NCBI GenBank assembly: GCA_046590705.1
Contig: JBKJUK010000379.1
Location: 1 to 8,874, forward strand
Reading direction: 5' to 3'
Origin: JBKJUK01 sp046590705
Lineage (GTDB): Bacteria > Acidobacteriota > Thermoanaerobaculia > Gp7-AA8
Length of the DNA: 8,874 nucleotides
Positions 1-6,594 of the stretch are shown in pieces; positions within the stretch are counted from its first letter, which is position 1; each line of letters opens with the position of its first letter. A model generated the notes under the pieces. It worked only from the letters and a program-made list of their open reading frames with translations. It made no database searches and was not told the origin of the DNA. Position numbers and translations under genes: made by a program.

Positions 1-12
1 CTTTCACTCCGA

Positions 13-33
13 CCCCGGCCCCCGGCCTCCGGC
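13..33. repeat. Short 7-bp tandem repeat downstream of rph
   Basis: Three consecutive heptamers, CCCCGGC, CCCCGGC and CTCCGGC, occupy this stretch, with partial matches on either side. It begins 7 bp beyond the rph stop codon on the minus strand. The unit is GC-rich and could form secondary structure in the rph transcript, but no T-run follows within view, so I do not call it a terminator. It matters mainly because two other spacers in the window also carry repeats with a 7-bp period. It is cut off by the window edge, so its full extent is unknown. Confidence 0.6.
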
Positions 34-40
34 CCTACAG

Positions 41-829
41 CTACTTGAATTTCTTGCTCAGTCGCGTTAGCGCCATGTCATCAACCTCGGCGAGGACGCC
101 CGACAAAACCTCACGCTGCTTCTCGAAGAGCGTAGTCATCCCTGAGCGAGCAAGCGACAGCATCTGCTGCATCTCTTCGTCACTGAAACTCGCGCCCTCC
201 GCGGTCCCCTGCATCTCGATGTAACGCATCTTGTCGGTGGCCACTACGTTCATGTCGACTTCAGCTTTTGAATCTTCGATGTAGTTGAGATCGAGGCAGG
301 GAACGCCTTTGACCATCCCCACCGAGACCGCCGAAACCCAATCTTTCAACGGCCAGCTTGCCAGCTTCTTGTTGAGATAGATTTTCGAGAGAGCCAGCAC
401 CAGCGCGACAAACGAGCCGGTAATCGACGCGGTGCGTGTGCCGCCGTCGGCCTGAATGACATCGCAGTCGAGCCAGATCGTGCGCTCACCCAGAAGCTCC
501 TGATCGATGGCCGCTCGCAGCGAGCGTCCGATCAACCGCTGGATCTCCATGGTGCGTCCGCCCTGCTTGCCTTTGGCGGCCTCGCGATGCGTACGCTCGT
601 TGGTGGCCCGCGGGAGCATTCCGTACTCGGCAGTCACCCAACCTTTTCCGGAGCGATAGAGAAATGGTGGAACTTTCTCCTCTACCGATGCCGTGCAGAT
701 CACCTTGGTGTCGCCCATCTCGATGAGCACCGAACCCTCGGCGTGCTTGATGTAATGCGGTCGAATGATGACCGGTCGCAATTCGTCCGAAGCGCGACCG
801 TCATGACGTACTTTCGATGCTGAGTCCAT
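41..829 (-). CDS. rph: Ribonuclease PH (tRNA 3'-processing phosphorolytic exoribonuclease)
   Basis: RNase PH trims the 3' ends of tRNA precursors by phosphorolysis, releasing nucleoside diphosphates; it works in the cytoplasm as a ring of dimers. The 262-residue product carries the family signatures: an N-terminal R-x-DGR-x-x-x-x-LRP block (residues 8-19), KHAEGSVLIEMGDTKVICTA (28-47), the GGRTMEIQRLIGRSLRA helix (90-106), the phosphate-binding GGTRTA (129-134), and EDSKAEVDMNVV (185-196), whose acidic residues Asp186 and Asp192 match the catalytic-site aspartates of the family. It is about 20 residues longer than the E. coli enzyme, mostly at the C-terminus. The ATG start is supported by AAGGA at 836-840 with 6-bp spacing. 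It lies 77 bp downstream of glgC on the same strand, but a terminator-like hairpin between them suggests it has its own promoter, which I could not identify. Confidence 0.97.
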   Translation of the reverse strand: MDSASKVRHDGRASDELRPVIIRPHYIKHAEGSVLIEMGDTKVICTASVEEKVPPFLYRSGKGWVTAEYGMLPRATNERTHREAAKGKQGGRTMEIQRLIGRSLRAAIDQELLGERTIWLDCDVIQADGGTRTASITGSFVALVLALSKIYLNKKLASWPLKDWVSAVSVGMVKGVPCLDLNYIEDSKAEVDMNVVATDKMRYIEMQGTAEGASFSDEEMQQMLSLARSGMTTLFEKQREVLSGVLAEVDDMALTRLSKKFK

Positions 830-876
830 TTCATTTCCTTCGATTCGAACGACGATATTCCTGCGGTTGCGTTGGT

Positions 877-903
877 GAAAATACGATCCGGCTGCGGCCG
901 GAT
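877..903 (-). terminator. Likely intrinsic terminator of glgC
   Basis: Read on the minus strand just after the glgC stop codon, a 7-bp perfect stem (ATCCGGC / GCCGGAT, positions 903-897 and 892-886) encloses a 4-base loop and is followed by CGTATTTTC, a short T-rich run at 877-882. The stem is GC-rich and close to the stop, as expected for a rho-independent terminator. The T-run is only moderate, so termination may be partial and some read-through into rph is possible. Confidence 0.5.
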
Positions 904-906
904 TCG

Positions 907-2154
907 TTAACTGTCCTGAAGGATCGTGCCTTTCGGGACCACTACGATGCCGCTGTCCGTCACCGTGAAACGTGAACGATCGTGCTCGAGATCGAAGCCG
1001 ATGGTCGTTCGCGGCGGGATCCGAACGCCCTTGTCGATAATGGCCCGTTGAATGCGGCAGTGCCGTCCTACGTCTACACCGTCCATCAGAATCGAACCAT
1101 CCACCTGCGAGTACGAATTGATCTTCACCCTGGGGAAAAGAACGGACCGGTTGATCGTCCCTCCCGAAATGATGCAGCCATCAGAGACGAGTGAATCGGT
1201 AGCGACGCCGATGCGCTTGGTCTCGGTGTCGGCGAAGACGAATTTTGCCGGCGGAAAATTCATGGTCGCGGAAACGATCGGCCACTCCGAGTTGTACAGA
1301 TTGAAGGCAGGCGTGATCGAGACCAGATCAAGCGACGCTGCATAATAGGAATCGATCGTACCGACGTCGCGCCAGTAACCGAAGGTGTCCTCACCCGGTA
1401 CTTTGTTCGTTGCGAAATCGTAAGCGTAGACCCTCATCTCCTTGTACATCCCGGGAATGATTTCCTTCCCGAAATCGTGAGCGGCATCTCTGAGCGAGTT
1501 GTGCTCGAGAACATCCGTCATCACGTTGGCCTTGAAGATGTAATTGCCCATCGAGGCCAGCACCATGTCCGGTCGCCCGGGAATGGTCTTGACGCCTTCC
1601 TTCGGCTTCTCGACGAATCCAATCACCCGACCATCGTCATCCACTTCGATGATCCCGAACTGATCGGCCTCGGCCAGCGGGACCGGGATCGTAGCAATGG
1701 TGAGATCGGCATCCTTGTCGAGATGGTGCTGCATCATCTGATTCACATCCATCTTGTAGATGTGATCTCCACCGAACACACAGACCTGCTCAGGACGTTC
1801 ATCGAAAATCAGTTCGAGGTTCTGATAAACCGCGTCGGCAGTGCCTCGGAACCAGAATGGTCCTTTTCGCATCTGCGCAGGGACGACCTCAACGTACTGA
1901 CCGATCTGCGGAACCAGACGCCAGGTGCGGGTGATGTGTTCGATGAGTGAGTTCGATTTGAACTGAGTCAGAACCTTGATCTTGAAAAAGCCGGAGTTGA
2001 TGAAGTTGTTGAGGGCGAAATCGATGATCCGGTAGCGCGCACCAAACGGTACGGCAGGCTTGGCGCGATCCCGGGTCAGCGGATACAGCCGCTCCCCCAT
2101 GCCGCCAGCCAACACCATCGTGACGACCTTTCGGTTCCCTAACGCGCCGTACAT
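907..2154 (-). CDS. glgC: Glucose-1-phosphate adenylyltransferase (ADP-glucose pyrophosphorylase)
   Basis: GlgC makes ADP-glucose from ATP and glucose-1-phosphate, the committed step of bacterial glycogen synthesis. The 415-residue product has the nucleotidyltransferase core with LAGGMGERLYPLT (residues 15-27), KPAVPFGARYRIIDFALNN (32-50), FRGTADAVYQN (102-112), the catalytic GGDHIYKMD (Asp130, equivalent to E. coli Asp142) and the sugar-phosphate lysine in FVEKP (Lys183, equivalent to Lys195). YWRDVGT (260-266) follows, and then the left-handed beta-helix repeats typical of GlgC from about 318 to the C-terminus (SLVSDGCIISGGTI, SVLFPRVKINS). The ATG is preceded by GGGAG at 2164-2168. No other glycogen gene lies in the window. 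The divergent neighbour is a DnaJ-type gene, and the shared spacer is filled by a heptad inverted repeat that may affect expression of both. Confidence 0.97.
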   Translation of the reverse strand: MYGALGNRKVVTMVLAGGMGERLYPLTRDRAKPAVPFGARYRIIDFALNNFINSGFFKIKVLTQFKSNSLIEHITRTWRLVPQIGQYVEVVPAQMRKGPFWFRGTADAVYQNLELIFDERPEQVCVFGGDHIYKMDVNQMMQHHLDKDADLTIATIPVPLAEADQFGIIEVDDDGRVIGFVEKPKEGVKTIPGRPDMVLASMGNYIFKANVMTDVLEHNSLRDAAHDFGKEIIPGMYKEMRVYAYDFATNKVPGEDTFGYWRDVGTIDSYYAASLDLVSITPAFNLYNSEWPIVSATMNFPPAKFVFADTETKRIGVATDSLVSDGCIISGGTINRSVLFPRVKINSYSQVDGSILMDGVDVGRHCRIQRAIIDKGVRIPPRTTIGFDLEHDRSRFTVTDSGIVVVPKGTILQDS

Positions 2155-2184
2155 TCAATTCGCTCCCTCTGCAACCATAGTACC

Positions 2185-2293
2185 GAATGGAGAATGCAGA
2201 ATGGAGAATGCAGAATGTAAAAGCCTGACCCGGGACAAACTATCCAGGGAAGGTTTTAAACATTCTCCATTCTGCATTCTGCATTCTCCATTC
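2185..2293. repeat. Inverted array of 7-bp repeats in the glgC/dnaJ divergent spacer
   Basis: The left arm (2185-2217) is a run of heptamers GAATGGA, GAATGCA, GAATGGA, GAATGCA, then GAATG. The right arm (2261-2293) is its inverted copy: comparing the 33-bp arms, 31 positions match, with mismatches only where GGA and GCA units are swapped. The 43-bp loop (2218-2260) is unrelated sequence. The arms could form a long hairpin in either transcript. The spacer must also hold the promoters of glgC and the dnaJ-like gene. One weak sigma-70-like pair for the plus strand sits in the loop (GGGACA at 2232-2237, TTTAAA at 2255-2260, 17-bp spacing, four of six matches each), but this is too weak to call. 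Confidence 0.92.
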
Positions 2294-2315
2294 TCTCTTG
2301 TGTTAGTTTTCCTTT

Positions 2316-3347
2316 ATGGCTGAGAAAAGTTACTACGAAATCCTTGGGGTCAAGAAGGGTGCGACCGAGGACGAGATCAAGAAAGCCTATAGGAAGCTGG
2401 CTCGCAAGCATCATCCGGACGTGAATCAGGGAGACAAGGCCTCCGAGACGAAGTTCAAGGAAGCGTCCGAGGCCTACAGCGTTCTCAGTGACAAGGAGAA
2501 GAGAGAGAAGTACGACACCTATGGCTCCGCTGCGTTTTCCGGCGGCGGGCAGGGTGGCGGCCCGGGTGCGAATCCTTTCGGCGGATTTGATTTCAGCCAG
2601 TTTGCGGGAGGAGGGCAGAGTCGCGGCAGGCGTTCTACTCAGGGACGGAGCAGTGGCGACTTCGGCGACCTTTTCGCCGATCTGTTCGGTGGTGGCGGCG
2701 GTGGACAGCCCGCGCAGAAGGGAAGCGACCTCGAAGCTGAGACCACCATCGATTTCCGCGACGCAGTCGAAGGCACGACCACCGAGTTTTCGATCAGCAG
2801 ACAGAAGCAGTGCCCGGCCTGCAACGGGCTGGGCAACGTGAACAACAGTGTATGCCGGACCTGCCGCGGATCTGGGGCAGTCACCTCGCCCGAACGCACC
2901 AAAGTGAAGATTCCCGAGGGAGTGCGTGAAGGTCAGAAGATTCGCGTTCGTGGAAAAGGCGGTGCTGGATTCGGGGGTGGAGCAGCAGGCGACCTGATTC
3001 TCACGGTGCATGTTCGAGCGCATTCCTTCTTTGAGCGTCGCGGCGATGACGTGCACACAGAAGTTCCGATTACCCTGGCCGAGGCGGTGAAGGGAAGCGA
3101 AATTGAAGTGCCGACCATCCGCGGCCCGGTGCGTGCACGTATTCCGGCAGGAACCCAGGGCGGACAGACGTTCCGCCTGACGGGGAAAGGGATGAAGCGC
3201 GGGAAGACTGAAGGCTACGGCGACCATTACTACCGCGTGCAGATTCATCTCCCCAAAGATCTCGACCCCGAAGCCATCGAAGCGGTGGACAAGATCGAGA
3301 AGGCCTACAGCCAGAATCCGCGCACCAGCCTGAAGTCGGCGCTGTAA
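2316..3347 (+). CDS. DnaJ/CbpA-family co-chaperone with a half-size zinc finger
   Basis: A J-domain protein that delivers unfolded clients to DnaK and stimulates its ATPase in the cytoplasm. The 343-residue product starts with a J domain (residues about 5-70) containing the diagnostic HPD at 33-35, then a long Gly/Phe-rich linker (about 75-135, including NPFGGFDFSQF and DLFADLFGGGGGG), then the two beta-sandwich substrate-binding domains (about 137-320). Between strands of the first sandwich lies only half a DnaJ zinc finger: CPACNGLG (Cys166, Cys169) and CRTCRGSG (Cys180, Cys183). This is two CxxCxGxG motifs rather than the four of classical DnaJ, or none as in CbpA. The four cysteines could bind one zinc. 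The ATG has no clear ribosome-binding site, and the preceding 20 bp are T-rich. It leads a plus-strand cluster, with a 38-bp gap to the next gene. It is probably not the main DnaJ, since no dnaK or grpE is adjacent. Confidence 0.93.
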   Translation: MAEKSYYEILGVKKGATEDEIKKAYRKLARKHHPDVNQGDKASETKFKEASEAYSVLSDKEKREKYDTYGSAAFSGGGQGGGPGANPFGGFDFSQFAGGGQSRGRRSTQGRSSGDFGDLFADLFGGGGGGQPAQKGSDLEAETTIDFRDAVEGTTTEFSISRQKQCPACNGLGNVNNSVCRTCRGSGAVTSPERTKVKIPEGVREGQKIRVRGKGGAGFGGGAAGDLILTVHVRAHSFFERRGDDVHTEVPITLAEAVKGSEIEVPTIRGPVRARIPAGTQGGQTFRLTGKGMKRGKTEGYGDHYYRVQIHLPKDLDPEAIEAVDKIEKAYSQNPRTSLKSAL

Positions 3348-3370
3348 TTTGTTGCGAGTACGAGAAGTGC

Positions 3371-3376
3371 AAGGAG
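3371..3376 (+). promoter_or_regulatory. Ribosome-binding site that selects the lpxH-like start
   Basis: AAGGAG lies 9 bp before ATG at 3386 but only 3 bp before the in-frame TTG at 3380. The spacing favours the ATG, giving a 240-residue product. Confidence 0.7.
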
Positions 3377-3385
3377 CAGTTGGAG

Positions 3386-4108
3386 ATGATCCGAACGCAG
3401 CAGATATTCATCATTGGCGACTCGCACATCGGCTTGTCCGATGGAGACGAAAAGCCAATCGTGGCCTGGCTCGAGCGACTCAAGCAATACCAGCCGCGAG
3501 CGCTTTACCTGAACGGTGACGTCTTCCACTATCTGATCGGCGATCCGAAGTTCTTCACCAGCTCAGTGAAGCTGGCATTCGCCAAACTGCGCGAACTCCT
3601 CGATGCTGGTACGGCCATTCACTATGTGGAAGGGAACCGCGACTTCTTCATCAAACACTCCGAAGCGCGGCACTCAGTGAGTGAGGTCGTGACCGAAGCA
3701 TCGTTTCTGGCGGGCGACAAACACTTCTTCGTCATTCACGGGGACATGATCAACGACCGGGACCTCCCCTACCGCTTCTGGAGACGATTCTCGAAGAATC
3801 CCATCATGCGTCTCGGCGTGAAACTCATTCCAAAACTTCTGGCGCGGCGCATGGTCGACGGTGTCGAGAAGAAGCTGGCCATGTCCAACTTCAAGCACAA
3901 AACGCGGCTTCCCGTTGAGTTGATGGAAGCGTACGGAAGGAAGAAAGGAGAAGAGGGCGTGGACATGGTCGTGTTCGGCCACTTTCACCGGAAACTCGTG
4001 GTACCCGCAGGCAAAGCAACGGTCACCGTACTTCCCGCCTGGCACGACAAGGGCGAGGCGCTCATGGTCGATCCGCTTTCAGGAGAGAGCAGCTTTGTCA
4101 TCGTCTAA
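3386..4108 (+). CDS. lpxH: LpxH-like UDP-2,3-diacylglucosamine diphosphatase (calcineurin-type metallophosphoesterase)
   Basis: LpxH hydrolyses UDP-2,3-diacylglucosamine to lipid X and UMP in lipid A synthesis, at the cytoplasmic face of the inner membrane. The 240-residue product has the full metallophosphoesterase ligand set: DSH (Asp12, His14), NGD (Asp45), GNRDF (Asn84), HGD (His118) and GHFH (His199, His201). These lie a near-constant 4-5 residues beyond the E. coli LpxH ligands (8, 10, 41, 79, 114, 195, 197), strong support for orthology rather than a generic phosphoesterase. A helical basic insertion (about 130-175, RFWRRFSKN and LLARRM) matches the region that caps the LpxH active site. 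I prefer ATG 3386 over the in-frame TTG at 3380 on ribosome-binding-site spacing. The 3' end overlaps the next gene by 14 bp. The YLIGD in motif II resembles the WIGDD of true LpxH. No other lipid A genes are nearby, so substrate assignment rests on the motifs. Confidence 0.82.
   Translation: MIRTQQIFIIGDSHIGLSDGDEKPIVAWLERLKQYQPRALYLNGDVFHYLIGDPKFFTSSVKLAFAKLRELLDAGTAIHYVEGNRDFFIKHSEARHSVSEVVTEASFLAGDKHFFVIHGDMINDRDLPYRFWRRFSKNPIMRLGVKLIPKLLARRMVDGVEKKLAMSNFKHKTRLPVELMEAYGRKKGEEGVDMVVFGHFHRKLVVPAGKATVTVLPAWHDKGEALMVDPLSGESSFVIV
4081..4085 (+). promoter_or_regulatory. Ribosome-binding site for the TTG start of the PhnP-like gene
   Basis: AGGAG lies 9 bp upstream of TTG at 4095, inside the last codons of the lpxH-like gene. 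The nearest alternative start would remove the conserved LGSGTSTG N-terminus, so the TTG start is well supported and translation is probably coupled to the upstream gene. Confidence 0.65.
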
Positions 4109-4871
4109 AGTCACATTCCTCGGAAGCGGTACTTCCACCGGAGTTCCGGTGATCAGCTGTCGTTGCGCCGTGTGCACATCCACCAACCCGAAAAATAAAA
4201 GACTGCGCCAGTCCGTGAAGATCGAACGCGGAGAATCGGTGTTCCTCATCGACACCACACCTGACCTGCGAACGCAACTGCTCCGCTCCCCCACTGATCA
4301 TCTCGACTTCGTCCTCTTCACGCACTCGCATTCGGATCACATGATGGGCCTCGATGACATCCGGCCTTTCAACTTCTTCCAGAAGAAGGCGGTGACGGCG
4401 TACGCCAATCCCTTCACAGCGAAGGCCATCAGGAAAGCGTTCAGCTACATCTGGGATGACGCTACACAGACCGGGGGCGGCAAGCCACAGCTCGACCTGA
4501 TCGAGATCGACGGGCCTTTCGTGCATGACGGAATCGCCATCACCCCGATACCGGTACGGCATGGCGACTGGACCATACTCGGCTACCGCATCGGCGACTT
4601 CGCCTACATCACCGACACCAACGGAATCCCTGACGAATCGCTGAAGTTGCTGGAGGGGCTGGACACACTCGCGCTCGACGGCTTGCGACCTTCGCCGAAG
4701 CACTCCACGCACTTCGTGATCGACGAGGCCATCGAAGTCGCGCAGCGAATCGCACCGAGAATGACCTACCTGATTCATCTCAGCCACGATGTCGATCACG
4801 AAAGCGTGAGCGCCACGTTGCCCGAGGGGTTTCAACTGGCTTATGACGGTCTGGAACTGGAGTTTGCATGA
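4095..4871 (+). CDS. PhnP-like metallo-beta-lactamase-fold phosphodiesterase
   Basis: A cytoplasmic metallohydrolase of the MBL fold, closest by motif to E. coli PhnP, a cyclic phosphodiesterase of phosphonate breakdown. The 258-residue product has the binuclear metal motif HSHSDH (His77, His79, Asp81, His82), plus His156, Asp174 (in TDTNGIP) and His228. It also has PhnP's separate structural zinc site: SCRCAVC (Cys22, Cys24, Cys27) with His231 in HLSHDVDH. His206 occupies the place of the PhnP general-acid histidine. The C-terminus (LPEGFQLAYDGLELEFA) parallels PhnP's LPSGFEVGFDGMEIGVA. It begins with TTG inside the lpxH-like gene (14-bp overlap) and its stop overlaps the aroA start as ATGA. 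No carbon-phosphorus lyase genes are present, so its substrate here is unknown; it may act on cyclic nucleotides or another phosphodiester. It is not RNase Z, lacking that family's exosite arm. Confidence 0.88.
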   Translation: MSSSKVTFLGSGTSTGVPVISCRCAVCTSTNPKNKRLRQSVKIERGESVFLIDTTPDLRTQLLRSPTDHLDFVLFTHSHSDHMMGLDDIRPFNFFQKKAVTAYANPFTAKAIRKAFSYIWDDATQTGGGKPQLDLIEIDGPFVHDGIAITPIPVRHGDWTILGYRIGDFAYITDTNGIPDESLKLLEGLDTLALDGLRPSPKHSTHFVIDEAIEVAQRIAPRMTYLIHLSHDVDHESVSATLPEGFQLAYDGLELEFA

Positions 4872-6142
4872 AGGTCATCAACGCCATCGGCGCCGCAAAA
4901 GGGGTAGTGAAAGTGCCCCCTTCGAAATCGTACACAGCGCGCGCGCTGCTGCTGGCAGCCGCCACGGAAGGAAGCACGACCGTGCTCAATCCGCTCGACA
5001 GCGATGACTCGAGGTACATGCTCGATGCACTGCGCAAGGTGGGCTACGAGACTTCCGGGAACTTCGCAGATGGACTGGTGATCGGCGAGCGACTCTCGAT
5101 CTCGGCGAACGAGATTCCCATCTCCGTCGGAAACGCCGGCACAGCGATGCGCTTCCTTACAGGATTCCTGGCCTTTACGCCCGGACGGTTCCTGCTTGGA
5201 GGCGACTCCAGAATGCACGAGCGTCCCATCTCCGACCTGGTCGACGCGCTGCTCACTGTGGATGGCGAGATCGAGTATGCGGAGCGTGAGGGCTATCCAC
5301 CACTTCGAATCCGAGGAAAGAAGACTCGCGGTGGCTTTGAGATTCCGGTCAGTGGGGAGGTGTCGAGTCAGTTCGTTTCGTCGCTTCTGATGGCGGGAGC
5401 GACACTGCCTGGCGGCGTCCGGATCAGGGTCGATTCGCTGTCGTCGCAGCCGTACATCGATATGACCGTCGATATTCTCAGGAAGTTCGGCGCTGAAGTC
5501 GAACAACTCGAGCCCTCGCTGTTCCGCGTGAAGGCTTCGACTCTGCTTCGCGACGAATACACAGTCGAAGGCGACTACTCTTCGGCATCGTACTGGTTTG
5601 CCGCTGCGGCAGTAACGCGCGGGTCGGTCACGGTGCGGGGCCTGGTTCGCGACTCGGTGCAGGGCGACCGAAAGTTTCTCGATCTGCTTACTGCCATCGG
5701 CTGTCAGGTCGAGTGGGAAGGTGACCAGGTCACCGTGAGTGCCAGCGAGCAACTCCGCGGCGGAACCTTCGACTGCAATGCCATGCCTGACATCGTTCCC
5801 ACGCTGGCGGCGATTGCGCCGGCTGCGTCAGAACCGGTGATCATTACCAACGTCGCCAATCTTCGGGTGAAGGAATCAGATCGGATTTCGGTGCTCGCTT
5901 CCGAGTTGAGGAAACTCGGTGCGACAGTCGAGGAGTCGGCCGACGGGCTGGCCATCCAGCCGGGATGGAACGATCAGCCGGCCGTGATCGATCCTCACGA
6001 AGATCACCGCATCGCCATGAGTTTCGCCATCGCCGGCCTGCAGCGAGGCAACGTGTCTATTGAGAAAGAACAGGTGGTCTCCAAGTCGTATCCACGCTTC
6101 TGGCGAACGTTAGAGGAAGTGGTTAGAAGCAGTAGTCAGTAG
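4868..6142 (+). CDS. aroA: 3-phosphoshikimate 1-carboxyvinyltransferase (EPSP synthase)
   Basis: AroA joins phosphoenolpyruvate to shikimate-3-phosphate in the sixth step of the shikimate pathway, feeding chorismate and aromatic amino acids. The 424-residue length is typical. Visible motifs are PPSKSYTARALLLAA (Lys20, Ser21, Arg25), the PEP-site loop GNAGTAMRFLT (89-98), HERPI (Arg119), SGEVSSQF (162-169), AMPDIVPTLAA (catalytic Asp308), NLRVKESDRI (Lys335, Glu336, Arg339), HEDHRIAMSFA (Arg381) and SKSYPRF (Lys406). All core ligands match E. coli AroA. In the PEP-site loop the residue equivalent to Pro101 is Phe96, so the loop differs from the enterobacterial GTAMRPLA. The ATG overlaps the upstream TGA and has GGAG at 4859-4862. 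The last residues (SSSQ) and TAG stop lie inside an AGTA heptad repeat that continues into the spacer, so the native C-terminus may have been altered by repeat growth. Confidence 0.97.
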   Translation: MKVINAIGAAKGVVKVPPSKSYTARALLLAAATEGSTTVLNPLDSDDSRYMLDALRKVGYETSGNFADGLVIGERLSISANEIPISVGNAGTAMRFLTGFLAFTPGRFLLGGDSRMHERPISDLVDALLTVDGEIEYAEREGYPPLRIRGKKTRGGFEIPVSGEVSSQFVSSLLMAGATLPGGVRIRVDSLSSQPYIDMTVDILRKFGAEVEQLEPSLFRVKASTLLRDEYTVEGDYSSASYWFAAAAVTRGSVTVRGLVRDSVQGDRKFLDLLTAIGCQVEWEGDQVTVSASEQLRGGTFDCNAMPDIVPTLAAIAPAASEPVIITNVANLRVKESDRISVLASELRKLGATVEESADGLAIQPGWNDQPAVIDPHEDHRIAMSFAIAGLQRGNVSIEKEQVVSKSYPRFWRTLEEVVRSSSQ

Positions 6143-6167
6143 TTTGAGTAGCCAGTAACAAGTAGCC
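6131..6167. repeat. Left AGTA-heptad block (inverted relative to 6595-6692)
   Basis: Five AGTA-headed units follow one another (AGTAGTC, AGTAGTTTG, AGTAGCC, AGTAACA, AGTAGCC), mostly 7 bp long. The first units are the last codons and TAG stop of aroA. The 21 bp at 6147-6167 are an inverted copy of 6595-6615, matching at 19 positions, and so form the outer arm of the nested inverted repeat that fills this spacer. Confidence 0.85.
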
Positions 6168-6586
6168 GTGTCATCCCGAGCCTCGGATCGCGCTGCGCGG
6201 CGACGGAGAGAAAGAAACAGGATTGCTGTGCAGACAGGAACGCCGTCATTCCGAGCGGCGGGACGGGTGGGTGCGAGGAATCTACGCACAGGCACTGCGC
6301 TGTGAATGTTGAGCGCGAACCTTGTGCGTCGATTCCTTAGTCGCATTGTTCTCTGCGCTGGCCATCGAGGATGGCGTGCTCCATCGGAATGACGTTCCTG
6401 ATCCGTATCGGCGGCAAGCCACGAATGTTGTCATAAGAAAGACTGACCGCCGCGCGCCTGAGACGTTCGACAAGTCACATCGTCCGTCGAGATCAAAGTT
6501 CCCTCGCCCCTCCCGCCGGCCCGCGCTTGCTCGGGATGACACCTGCGCGATCACTGTACGCAGATCCCTCGCTTCGCTTCGGGATG
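6168..6586. repeat. Cluster of about five diverged palindromic intergenic repeats in mirror arrangement
   Basis: This stretch has no credible gene. It is built from copies of a repeat that begins GTCATYCCGAGC and ends near GAGGRATCTRCG. Two copies read on the plus strand (6168 to about 6235; 6244-6292, with GAGGAATCTACGCACAGG at 6275-6292) and three on the minus strand (6320-6394; 6499-6542; 6552-6586, the last being the least decayed). The ends mirror each other: GTGTCATCCCGAGC at 6168-6181 is exactly the reverse complement of 6529-6542, and CGTCATTCCGA at 6244-6254 is the reverse complement of 6384-6394. The spacing is uneven, so it is a nested set rather than one clean hairpin. There is no transposase. 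The layout resembles REP/MITE-like elements inserted between convergent genes and may act as a two-way terminator or an mRNA 3'-end barrier. Confidence 0.8.
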
Positions 6587-6594
6587 CCGTTTCC

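Noticed and set aside
2185..2293. Possible CRISPR-like array
   Set aside because: The units are 7 bp, contiguous and without unique spacers, and no cas gene is present.
2256..3248. 330-codon open frame on the minus strand opposite the dnaJ-like gene
   Set aside because: It is the shadow of a gene with an intact J domain and recognisable C-terminal domains. Its own translation shows no domain or motif, and it runs into the heptad repeat.
3380..3385. In-frame TTG as the start of the lpxH-like gene
   Set aside because: It lies only 3 bp from AAGGAG, while ATG at 3386 has a normal 9-bp spacing.
4098..4835. 245-codon minus-strand frame opposite the PhnP-like gene
   Set aside because: It lies wholly inside a gene with all metal ligands conserved, and it has no motif of its own.
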